Source of the DNA: Volvox africanus
Lineage: Eukaryota; Chlorophyta; Chlorophyceae; Chlamydomonadales; Volvocaceae
NCBI GenBank assembly: GCA_030268105.1
Contig: BSDZ01000014.1
Location: 3,353,501-3,417,500, forward strand
Length of the DNA: 64,000 bases
Direction: 5' to 3'
Shown: positions 46,601-57,795 of the stretch, one piece after another
Numbering within the stretch: position 1 is the first letter of the stretch
Layout of the letters: the number at the start of each line of letters is the position of its first letter
Notes under the pieces: model-generated
The model's input: only the letters and a program-made list of their open reading frames with translations
What the model was told of the DNA's origin: nothing
Databases searched by the model: none
Made by a program: the position numbers and the translations under genes

Positions 46601-49600
46601 CTCGTGCCTCATGCCTCGTGCCTCGTGTCTCGTGCGTCGTGCCACATGCCTCATGCCTCATGCCTCATGCCTCGTGCCTCATACATCGTGCCTCGTGCCT
46701 CGTGCCTCATGCCTCGTGCCTCATGCCTGGTGCCTGGTGCCTCATGCCTCGTGCCTCGTGCGTCGTGCCTCGTGCCTCGTGCCTCGTGCCTCGTGCCTCA
46801 TACATCGTGCCTCGTGCCTCGTGCCTCGTGCCTCGTGCCTCATGCCTCGTGCCTCATGCCTCGTGCCTCGTGCCCCATGCCTCGTGCCTCATGCCTCATG
46901 CCTCATGCCTCATGCCTCATGCCTCATGCCTCGTGCCTCATGCCTCGTGCCTCGTGCCTCGTGCCTCGTGTCCTCGTGCCTAGTGCCTAGTGCCTAGTGC
47001 GTCGTGCCACATGCCTCATGCCTCATGCCTCGTGCCTCAAGCCTCATGCCTCATGCCTCGTGCCTCATGCCTCATGCCTCATGCCTCATGCCTCGTGCCT
47101 CATGCCTCATGCCTCATGCCTCGTGCCTCATGCCTCATGCCTCATGCCTCATGCCTCATGCCTCATGCCTCATGCCTCGTGCCTCGTGCCTCGTGCCTCG
47201 TGCCTCGTGCCTCGTGCCTCATGCCTCATGCCTCGTGCCTCATGCCTCTTTCCTCCTGCCTCGTGCCTCCTGCCTCGTGCCTCGTGCCTCATGCCTCATG
47301 CCTCATGCCTCATGCCTCATGCCTCATGCCTCGTGCCTCATGCCTCGTGCCTCATGCCTCGTTCCTCCTGCCTCGCGCCTCGTGCCTCGTGCCTCGTGCC
47401 TCATGCCTCGTTCCTCCTGCCTCGTGCCTCGTGCCTCGTGCCTCGTGCCTCCTGCCTCGTGCCTCATGCCTCGTGCCTCGTGTCTCGTGCGTCGTGCCAC
47501 ATGCCTCATGCCTCATGCCTCATGCCTCGTGCCTCATACATCGTGCCTCGTGCCTCGTGCCTCATGCCTCGTGCCTCATGCCTGGTGCCTGGTGCCTCAT
47601 GCCTCGTGCCTCGTGCGTCGTGCCTCGTGCCTCGTGCCTCGTGCCTCGTGCCTCATACATCGTGCCTCGTGCCTCGTGCCTCGTGCCTCGTGCCTCCTGC
47701 CTCGTGCCTCATGCCTCGTGCCTCGTGCCCCATGCCTCGTGCCTCATGCCTCGTGCCTCGTGCCTCGTGCCTCATGCCTCTTGCCTGGTGCCTCATGCCT
47801 CGTGCCTCGTGCCTCGAGCCTCGTGCCTCATGCCTCGTGCCTCGTGCCTCATGCCTCGTGCCTCGTGCCTCGTGCCTCATGCCTCATGCCTCGTGCCTCG
47901 TGCCTCGTGCCTCATGCCTCGTGCCTCATGCCTCGTGCCTCGTGCCTCGTGCCTCATGCCTCGTGCCTCATGCCTCATGCCTCATGCCTCATGCCTCATG
48001 CCTCATGCCTCATGCCTCATGCCTCGTGCCTCATGCCTCGTGCCTCGTGCCTCGTGCCTCGTGTCCTCGTGCCTAGTGCCTAGTGCCTAGTGCGTCGTGC
48101 CACATGCCTCATGCCTCATGCCTCGTGCCTCAAGCCTCATGCCTCATGCCTCGTGCCTCATGCCTCATGCCTCATGCCTCATGCCTCGTGCCTCATGCCT
48201 CATGCCTCATGCCTCGTGCCTCATGCCTCATGCCTCAGGCCTCATGCCTCATGCCTCATGCCTCATGCCTCGTGCCTCGTGCCTCGTGCCTCGTGCCTCG
48301 TGCCTCGTGCCTCATGCCTCATGCCTCGTGCCTCATGCCTCTTTCCTCCTGCCTCGTGCCTCCTGCCTCGTGCCTCGTGCCTCATGCCTGGTGCCTGGTG
48401 CCTCATGCCTCGTGCCTCATGCCTCGTGCCTCATGCCTCGTTCCTCCTGCCTCGCGCCTCGTGCCTCGTGCCTCGTGCCTCATGCCTCGTTCCTCCTGCC
48501 TCGTGCCTCGTGCCTCGTGCCTCGTGCCTCCTGCCTCGTGCCTCATGCCTCATGCCTCATGCCTCGTGCCTCATACATCGTGCCTCGTGCCTCGTGCCTC
48601 ATGCCTCATGCCTCATGCCTCATGCCTCATGCCTCATGCCTCATGCCTCGTGCCTCGTGCCTCATGCCTCGTGCCTCGTGCCTCGTGCCTCGTGTCCTCG
48701 TGCCTCGTGCCTAGTGCCTAGTGCGCCGTGCCACATGCCTCATGCCTCATGCCTCGTGCCTCAAGCCTCATGCCTCATGCCTCGTGCCTCATGCCTCATG
48801 CCTCATGCCTCATGCCTCATGCCTCATGCCTCATGCCTCGTGCCTCGTGCCTCGTGCCTCGTGCCTCGTGCCTCGTGCCTCATGCCTCATGCCTCATGCC
48901 TCGTGCCTCATGCCTCTTTCCTCCTGCCTCGTGCCTCCTGCCTCGTGCCTCGTGCCTCATGCCTCATGCCTCATGCCTCATGCCTCATGCCTCGTGCCTC
49001 ATGCCTCGTGCCTCATGCCTCGTGCCTCGTGCCCCATGCCTCGTGCCTCATGCCTCGTGCCTCGTGCCTCGTGCCTCATGCCTCATGCCTCGTGCCTCAT
49101 GCCTCATGCCTCATGCCTCATGCCTCATGCCTCATGCCTCATGCCTCGTGCCTCATGCCTCGTGCCTCATGCCTCGTTCCTCCTGCCTCGCGCCTCGTGC
49201 CTCGTGCCTCGTGCCTCATGCCTCGTTCCTCCTGCCTCGTGCCTCGTGCCTCGTGCCTCGTGCCTCCTGCCTCGTGCCTCATGCCTCGTGCCTCGTGTCT
49301 CGTGCGTCGTGCCACATGCCTCATGCCTCATGCCTCATGCCTCGTGCCTCATACATCGTGCCTCGTGCCTCGTGCCTCATGCCTCGTGCCTCATGCCTGG
49401 TGCCTCGTGCCTCATGCCTCGTGCCTCGTGCCTCGTGCCTCATGCCTCATGCCTCGTGCCTCGTGCCTCGTGCCTCATGCCTCGTGCCTCATGCCTCGTG
49501 CCTCGTGCCTCGTGCCTCGTGCCTCGTGCCTCATGCCTCTTGCCTCGTGCCTCGTGCCTCGTGCCTCATGCCTCTTGCCTGGTGCCTCATGCCTCGTGCC

Positions 49601-52600
49601 TCGTGCCTCGTGCCTCGTGCCTCATGCCTCGTGCCTCGTGCCTCATGCCTCGTGCCTCGTGCCTCGTGCCTCATGCCTCATGCCTCGTGCCTCGTGCCTC
49701 GTGCCTCATGCCTCGTGCCTCATGCCTCGTGCCTCGTGCCTCGTGCCTCATGCCTCGTGCCTCATGCCTCGTGCCTCGTGCCTCGTGCCTCATGCCTCGT
49801 TCCTCCTGCCTCGCGCCTCGTGCCTCGTGCCTCGTGCCTCATGCCTCGTTCCTCCTGCCTCGCGCCTCGTGCCTCATGCCTCGTGCCTCATGCCTCGTTC
49901 CTCCTGCCTCGCGCCTCGTGCCTCGTGCCTCGTGCCTCATGCCTCGTTCCTCCTGCCTCGTGCCTCGTGCCTCGTGCCTCGTGCGTCGTGCCTCATGCCT
50001 CGTGCCTCGTACCTCGTGCCTCGTGCCTCGTGCGTCGTGCCACATGCCTCATCCCTCATGCCTCATGCCTCGTGCCTCGTGCCTCATGCCTCATGCCTCG
50101 TGCCTCATGCCTCATGCCTCATGCCTCATGCCTCATGCCTCATGCCTCATGCCTCATGCCTCGTGCCTCATGCCTCGTGCCTCGTGCCTCGTGCCTCGTG
50201 TCCTCGTGCCTAGTGCCTAGTGCCTAGTGCGTCGTGCCACATGCCTCATGCCTCATGCCTCGTGCCTCAAGCCTCATGCCTCATGCCTCGTGCCTCATGC
50301 CTCATGCCTCATGCCTCATGCCTCGTGCCTCATGCCTCATGCCTCATGCCTCGTGCCTCATGCCTCATGCCTCATGCCTCATGCCTCATGCCTCATGCCT
50401 CATGCCTCGTGCCTCGTGCCTCGTGCCTCGTGCCTCATGCCTCATGCCTCGTGCCTCATGCCTCTTTCCTCCTGCCTCGTGCCTCCTGCCTCGTGCCTCG
50501 TGCCTCATGCCTCATGCCTCATGCCTCATGCCTCATGCCTCATGCCTCGTGCCTCATGCCTCGTTCCTCCTGCCTCGCGCCTCGTGCCTCGTGCCTCGTG
50601 CCTCATGCCTCGTTCCTCCTGCCTCGTGCCTCGTGCCTCGTGCCTCGTGCCTCCTGCCTCGTGCCTCATGCCTCGTGCCTCGTGTCTCGTGCGTCGTGCC
50701 ACATGCCTCATGCCTCATGCCTCATGCCTCGTGCCTCATACATCGTGCCTCGTGCCTTGTGCCTCATGCCTCGTGCCTCATGCCTGGTGCCTGGTGCCTC
50801 ATGCCTCGTGCCTCGTGCGTCGTGCCTCGTGCCTCGTGCCTCGTGCCTCGTGCCTCATACATCGTGCCTCGTGCCTCGTGCCTCGTGCCTCGTGCCTCAT
50901 GCCTCGTGCCTCATGCCTCGTGCCTCGTGCCCCATGCCTCGTGCCTCATGCCTCGTGCCTCGTGCCTCGTGCCTCATGCCTCATGCCTCGTGCCTCATGC
51001 CTCATGCCTCATGCCTCATGCCTCATGCCTCATGCCTCATGCCTCATGCCTCGTGCCTCATGCCTCGTGCCTCGTGCCTCGTGCCTCGTGTCCTCGTGCC
51101 TAGTGCCTAGTGCCTAGTGCGTCGTGCCACATGCCTCATGCCTCATGCCTCGTGCCTCAAGCCTCATGCCTCATGCCTCGTGCCTCATGCCTCATGCCTC
51201 ATGCCTCATGCCTCGTGCCTCATGCCTCATGCCTCATGCCTCGTGCCTCATGCCTCATGCCTCATGCCTCATGCCTCATGCCTCATGCCTCATGCCTCGT
51301 GCCTCGTGCCTCGTGCCTCGTGCCTCGTGCCTCGTGCCTCATGCCTCATGCCTCGTGCCTCATGCCTCTTTCCTCCTGCCTCGTGCCTCCTGCCTCGTGC
51401 CTCGTGCCTCATGCCTCATGCCTCATGCCTCATGCCTCATGCCTCATGCCTCGTGCCTCATGCCTCGTGCCTCATGCCTCGTTCCTCCTGCCTCGCGCCT
51501 CGTGCCTCGTGCCTCGTGCCTCATGCCTCGTTCCTCCTGCCTCGTGCCTCGTGCCTCGTGCCTCGTGCCTCCTGCCTCGTGCCTCATGCCTCGTGCCTCG
51601 TGTCTCGTTCCTCCTGCCTCGTGCCTCGTGCCTCATGCCTGGTGCCTGGTGCCTCATGCCTCGTGCCTCGTGCCTCATGCCTCGTGCCTCATGCCTGGTG
51701 CCTCGTGCCTCATGCCTCGTGCCTCGTGCCTCGTGCCTCATGCCTCATGCCTCGTGCCTCGTGCCTCGTGCCTCATGCCTCGTGCCTCATGCCTCGTGCC
51801 TCGTGCCTCGTGCCTCGTGCCTCGTGCCTCATGCCTCTTGCCTCGTGCCTCGTGCCTCGTGCCTCATGCCTCTTGCCTGGTGCCTCATGCCTCGTGCCTC
51901 GTGCCTCGTGCCTCGTGCCTCATGCCTCGTGCCTCGTGCCTCATGCCTCGTGCCTCGTGCCTCGTGCCTCATGCCTCATGCCTCGTGCCTCGTGCCTCGT
52001 GCCTCATGCCTCGTGCCTCATGCCTCGTGCCTCGTGCCTCGTGCCTCATGCCTCGTGCCTCATGCCTCGTGCCTCGTGCCTCGTGCCTCATGCCTCGTTC
52101 CTCCTGCCTCGCGCCTCGTGCCTCGTGCCTCGTGCCTCATGCCTCGTTCCTCCTGCCTCGCGCCTCGTGCCTCATGCCTCGTGCCTCATGCCTCGTTCCT
52201 CCTGCCTCGCGCCTCGTGCCTCGTGCCTCGTGCCTCATGCCTCGTTCCTCCTGCCTCGTGCCTCGTGCCTCGTGCCTCGTGCGTCGTGCCTCATGCCTCG
52301 TGCCTCGTACCTCGTGCCTCGTGCCTCGTGCGTCGTGCCACATGCCTCATCCCTCATGCCTCATGCCTCGTGCCTCGTGCCTCATGCCTCATGCCTCGTG
52401 CCTCATGCCTCATGCCTCATGCCTCATGCCTCATGCCTCATGCCTCATGCCTCATGCCTCATGCCTCATGCCTCGTGCCTCATGCCTCGTGCCTCGTGCC
52501 TCGTGCCTCGTGTCCTCGTGCCTAGTGCCTAGTGCCTAGTGCGTCGTGCCACATGCCTCATGCCTCATGCCTCGTGCCTCAAGCCTCATGCCTCATGCCT

Positions 52601-55600
52601 CGTGCCTCATGCCTCATGCCTCATGCCTCATGCCTCGTGCCTCATGCCTCATGCCTCATGCCTCGTGCCTCATGCCTCATGCCTCATGCCTCATGCCTCA
52701 TGCCTCATGCCTCATGCCTCGTGCCTCGTGCCTCGTGCCTCGTGCCTCATGCCTCATGCCTCGTGCCTCATGCCTCTTTCCTCCTGCCTCGTGCCTCCTG
52801 CCTCGTGCCTCGTGCCTCATGCCTCATGCCTCATGCCTCATGCCTCATGCCTCATGCCTCGTGCCTCATGCCTCGTGCCTCATGCCTCGTTCCTCCTGCC
52901 TCGCGCCTCGTGCCTCGTGCCTCGTGCCTCATGCCTCGTTCCTCCTGCCTCGTGCCTCGTGCCTCGTGCCTCGTGCCTCCTGCCTCGTGCCTCATGCCTC
53001 GTGCCTCGTGTCTCGTGCGTCGTGCCACATGCCTCATGCCTCATGCCTCATGCCTCGTGCCTCATACATCGTGCCTCGTGCCTCGTGCCTCATGCCTCGT
53101 GCCTCATGCCTGGTGCCTGGTGCCTCATGCCTCGTGCCTCGTGCGTCGTGCCTCGTGCCTCGTGCCTCGTGCCTCGTGCCTCATACATCGTGCCTCGTGC
53201 CTCGTGCCTCGTGCCTCGTGCCTCATGCCTCGTGCCTCATGCCTCGTGCCTCGTGCCCCATGCCTCGTGCCTCATGCCTCGTGCCTCGTGCCTCATGCCT
53301 CATGCCTCATGCCTCGTGCCTCATGCCTCATGCCTCATGCCTCATGCCTCATGCCTCATGCCTCATGCCTCATGCCTCGTGCCTCATGCCTCGTGCCTCG
53401 TGCCTCGTGCCTCGTGTCCTCGTGCCTAGTGCCTAGTGCCTAGTGCGTCGTGCCACATGCCTCATGCCTCATGCCTCGTGCCTCAAGCCTCATGCCTCAT
53501 GCCTCGTGCCTCATGCCTCATGCCTCATGCCTCATGCCTCGTGCCTCATGCCTCATGCCTCATGCCTCGTGCCTCATGCCTCATGCCTCATGCCTCATGC
53601 CTCATGCCTCATGCCTCATGCCTCGTGCCTCGTGCCTCGTGCCTCGTGCCTCGTGCCTCGTGCCTCATGCCTCATGCCTCGTGCCTCATGCCTCTTTCCT
53701 CCTGCCTCGTGCCTCCTGCCTCGTGCCTCGTGCCTCATGCCTCATGCCTCATGCCTCATGCCTCATGCCTCATGCCTCGTGCCTCATGCCTCGTGCCTCA
53801 TGCCTCGTTCCTCCTGCCTCGCGCCTCGTGCCTCGTGCCTCGTGCCTCATGCCTCGTTCCTCCTGCCTCGTGCCTCGTGCCTCGTGCCTCGTGCCTCCTG
53901 CCTCGTGCCTCATGCCTCGTGCCTCGTGTCTCGTGCGTCGTGCCACATGCCTCATGCCTCATGCCTCATGCCTCGTGCCTCATACATCGTGCCTCGTGCC
54001 TCGTGCCTCATGCCTCGTGCCTCATGCCTGGTGCCTGGTGCCTCATGCCTCGTGCCTCGTGCGTCGTGCCTCGTGCCTCGTGCCTCGTGCCTCGTGCCTC
54101 ATACATCGTGCCTCGTGCCTCGTGCCTCGTGCCTCGTGCCTCATGCCTCGTGCCTCATGCCTCGTGCCTCGTGCCCCATGCCTCGTGCCTCATGCCTCGT
54201 GCCTCGTGCCTCGTGCCTCATGCCTCTTGCCTGGTGCCTCATGCCTCGTGCCTCGTGCCTCGAGCCTCGTGCCTCATGCCTCGTGCCTCATGCCTCGTGC
54301 CTCGTGCCTCATGCCTCGTGCCTCGTGCCTCGTGCCTCATGCCTCATGCCTCGTGCCTCGTGCCTCGTGCCTCATGCCTCGTGCCTCATGCCTCGTGCCT
54401 CGTGCCTCGTGCCTCATGCCTCGTGCCTCATGCCTCGTGCCTCGTGCCTCGTGCCTCATGCCTCGTGCCTCGTGCCTCATGCCTCGTGCCTCGTGCCTCG
54501 TGCCTCATGCCTCATGCCTCGTGCCTCGTGCCTCATGCCTCATGCCTCGTGCCTCGTGCCTCGTGCCTCGTGCCTCGTGCCTCAAGCCTCGTGCCTCATG
54601 CCTCTTGCCTCGTGCCTCGTGCCTCATGCCTCATGCCTCGTGCCTCATGCCTCATGCCTCATGCCTTGTGCCTCGTGCCTCGTTCCTCCTGCCTCGTGCC
54701 TCATGCCTCGTGCCTCGTGCCTCGTGCCTCGTGCCTCATGCCTCTTGCCTGGTGCCTCATGCCTCTTGCCTCGTGCCTCGTGCCTCATGCCTCGTACCTC
54801 TTGCCTGGTGCCTCATGCCTCTTGCCTCGTGCCTCGTGCCTCGCGCCTCGTGCCTGGTGCCTCATGCCTCGTGCCTCGTGCCTCGTGCCTCGCGCCTCGT
54901 GCCTCATGCCTCGTGCGTCATGCCACATGCCTCGTGCGTCGTGCCACATGCCTCGTGCCTCGTGCGTCATGCCTCGTGCCTCGTGCCTCATGCCTCATGC
55001 CTCGTGCCTCGTGCCTCGTGCCTCGTGCCTCGTGCCTCGTGCCTCGTGCCTCGTGCCTCGTGCCTCATGCCTCGTGCCTCGTGCCTCGTGCCTCGTGCCT
55101 CGTGCCACATGCCTCATGCCTCATGCCTCATGCCTCGTGCCTCAAGCCTCATGCCTCATGCCTCGTGCCTCATGCCTCATGCCTCATGCCTTAAGCCTTG
55201 TGCCTCGTGCCTCGTGCCTCAAGCCTCGTGCCTCATGCCTCGTTCCTCCTGCCTCGTGCCTCGTGCCTCGTGCCTCGTGCCTCATGCCTCATGCCTCATG
55301 CCTCATGCCTCATGCCTCGTGCCTCGTGCCTCGTGCCTCATGCCTCGTGCCTCCTGCTTCGTTCCTCCTGCCTCGTGCCTCGTGCCTCATGCCTCGTGCC
55401 TCATGCCTCGTTCCTCCTGCCTCGTGCCTCGTGCCTCGTGCCTCGTGCCACATGCCTCATGCCTCATGCCTCATGCCTCATGCCTCGTGCCTCATGCCTC
55501 ATGCCTCATGCCTTGTGCCTCGTGCCTCGTGCCTCATGCCTCGTGCCTCCTGCCTCGTTCCTCCTGCCTCGTGCCTCGTGCCTCGCGCCTCGTGCCTCGT

Positions 55601-55867
55601 GCCTCGTGCCTCGTGCCTCGTGCCTCATGCCTCATGCCTCATGCCTCATGCCTCGTGCCTCGTGCCTCGTGCCTCATGCCTCGTGCCTCATGCCCCGTTC
55701 CTCCTGCCTCGTGCCTCGTGCCTCGTGCCTCGTGCCTCGTGCCTCGTGCCTCGTGCCTCGTGCCTCGTGCCTCATGCCTTGTGCCTCATGCCTCGTGCCT
55801 CGTGCCTCATGCCTCGTGCCTCATGCCTCGTTCCTCCTGCCTCGTGCCTCGTGCCTCGTGCCTCGTG
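43692..55867 (+). repeat. Giant heptamer satellite array 2 (GCCTCRT)n, about 12.2 kb
   Basis: The unit and variants are the same as in array 1, about 1,740 heptamers by length. Its first 240 bp or so are collinear with the start of array 1, then copy numbers diverge. Tags fall near 43,932, 44,577, 46,149, 46,990, 48,083, 48,718, 50,220, 51,110, 52,532 and 53,436. Most have three GCCTAGT units, those near 43,932, 44,577 and 48,718 have two. After about 54,250 the higher-order order decays: no further tags occur and more private variants appear (GCCTTGT, GCCTTAA, GCTTCGT). The right end abuts transporter intron 5/exon 6 sequence. Confidence 0.96.
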
Positions 55868-56061
55868 CTCCCCCCTCCCTGCAAAGGCCATCAGCTCAAT
55901 GGCCTCTGGTCTGGGCCCCTTGCTATTCGCGGCCGTGTTCCGTCAGGCGACTCGCAGCGATTCGGGGGGGAGGCCCATGCCCGGGGTGGTGTGGTACCTG
56001 GCAGCTGCCACGACTACGGTTGCCAGCGGCCTTACTCTCAGCCTTCCCCAACAACCACAGC
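55868..56061 (+). pseudogene. Exon-6 fragment of the MFSD14-like transporter (third, diverged copy)
   Basis: The sequence matches copies 1 and 2 from the last 19 bp of intron 5 (CTCCCCCCTCCCTGCAAAG) through exon 6 to the LSLPQQPQ codons, then stops matching. At least two substitutions distinguish it: one changes Ile to Ser in the last TM, one is silent. It starts directly at the end of heptamer array 2, and one array frame runs into it. It lacks the acidic/His tail and is a relic. Confidence 0.9.
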
Positions 56062-57795
56062 TCGAGATGCTGATATGGTGCTTCTGCACCTTTACATCGT
56101 GGAGGTGTGTTGCCGTACGTGTACAACTACTTCAGACGGATTTTGTGGGAGTAATAGAAGCATTGGCAGCAGCCTCCGGGGAAGGAAGAGGTGGCTTGGG
56201 GGAATCTTGGAGGTTGTTCAGGTGGCATCAAGCTACATCTGGGAACGAGGAGGGAAGTTGTGGGTTTTCTGGTGGATGGAGTGACTGGGGTGAGATACAC
56301 AATCTGTGGACTGTCATGACATAGCTCTGCACTGACATACGCCTGATGCCGGGGTATATATGTGCAGATAGTTTTAAGAGATAACCAGTACCATGGACAG
56401 TTCCGATCGGGCCTTTGCTGGATGTATACGGATACAAATAACAGAGATACAACAGGATATTGCCAAAATGCATAGCAGCAAGCTCTGCGGGATTTGGATC
56501 TCTGGGGGCTCTCACTGCAGTTGCTGGGTTGGCAGCAGTCTACTGGAAGAATGGACAGGGATCACCCTATCTGGGGTGTCTGTGGGTGTTGCCAGAGTGG
56601 CAGCACGCAGTCTCTGGGGAACTAGCTAGGGAGTGGACGCTAGGGACTTTCCAGATGGCAACAGTTCTTGGTGAGAAGTACCCTGGGGCGTACGGAGAGC
56701 AGGACTCTGAGACCCTTTGGGAAAGACCTGAGTGATAGCAGTCTCTAGATAGGTTAGTGAGTTGGGACCCTATCTAGGCACTGGCTGGCTGGTTGGATTG
56801 GATTGGATTGGATTGGATTGCCCAAAGATGAGGCAGCAATCTCGGGGAGGGGGGACGGTGATGGCTCTATGTTGAACCGCTCGCTCTGAAATGGCTGTAG
56901 TGGCAGCAGTCTTTGGATGACTGAATAAAGGACGAATTGGTGGCTGGCAATCGATCTTTAGCAGGGAAGGGAACTTAAAGGAATAGTCTGAGAGTGGCAG
57001 TCATCGTACTTTGATGATGTTTGGAAGGTTGCGGATGGGATGGTGAGGAACCAGTCGGGGAATCACTTGATGATTTCTGGAAGGCTAAGCAAGCAACCGA
57101 CTGAACCGACTGAAAACCACATTCATTATTCATGTAATGGATACGGAGATGTAACACCGTTGCCTCATCAGCTCCATCCTTCATTCCCTAGGTGTGTGTT
57201 TTTGAACACGCGGCATATACGAGCATAAACTGATAAACGCTTTAGCCAGGGATGTGCGTGACCATGGGTAGTCACCTGAAAACGGCCACATTGATGGACA
57301 CGGCAATGAAGCTGTGACTCTAGGAGACCAGAGTGATAGCTGTCTTCAAAAGACTGCTATTGAACTGTGGTGGACGGTTGGGTATGTCATGACTGGAAAG
57401 ACACCAGCCCGCCTAATATTGAGAAGGGAAGGGGCTCTGCTTAGGGACTCTGGTGGAATGGACCAAATGACTATGGCTCCTTGGGGAATGGCGATTGAGC
57501 CCTTGAGAGTGTGTAAACACTTCACAAGTTCCATAGATAATCTTCATATCTTTACCCGTTTTTGTCCGTTTTAGGACCGAAGAGCGTTATAGAATCCAGG
57601 ATTCTGGAGGCACTGTACTGTGGGCACCGTATCCACATGCCAGCTATGCCCACAACAGCATACACATCAATAAGTACATTGATCCTTACGTCTCTTCTAA
57701 TTGATAAAACCAGGACTGCCGTAAGCCCTTTCTTGTTATGATGACCCTGTTTGCTTCTAACGACCAATAGCAGCCTGCGAGTAAACAAGCGTCAA
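56062..57795. other. Intergenic region with degenerate short repeats; no gene recognised
   Basis: Open frames here are short and unlike the known exons. A motif of the type GTGGCAGCAGTCT recurs in diverged form near 56,527, 56,598, 56,656, 56,736, 56,904, 56,994 and 57,331. A perfect (TTGGA)n tract lies at 56,792-56,820. The promoter and 5' UTR of the prenyltransferase gene should lie at the right end. Confidence 0.5.
56792..56820 (+). repeat. (TTGGA)n pentanucleotide microsatellite
   Basis: Five perfect units plus a partial one lie in intergenic DNA. Confidence 0.95.

Noticed and set aside
23290..53955. Repeated minus-strand frames of 61-89 codons (MRHEARG type)
   Set aside because: They are the reverse complement of the satellite between TGA-generating units; identical shadows recur with every higher-order block.
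22790..55867. Dozens of long plus-strand open frames (200-1,428 codons) of [14 protein letters not shown] repeats
   Set aside because: They follow arithmetically from a stop-free 7-bp unit read in any frame. There are no unique domains, start context or introns, and all frames are equally open.
22790..55867. CRISPR array
   Set aside because: The repeat is 7 bp with no unique spacers, the genome is eukaryotic, and there are no cas genes.
56460..56735. 91-codon frame right of the satellite
   Set aside because: Runs through the degenerate GGCAGCAGTCT repeats and has no recognisable domain.
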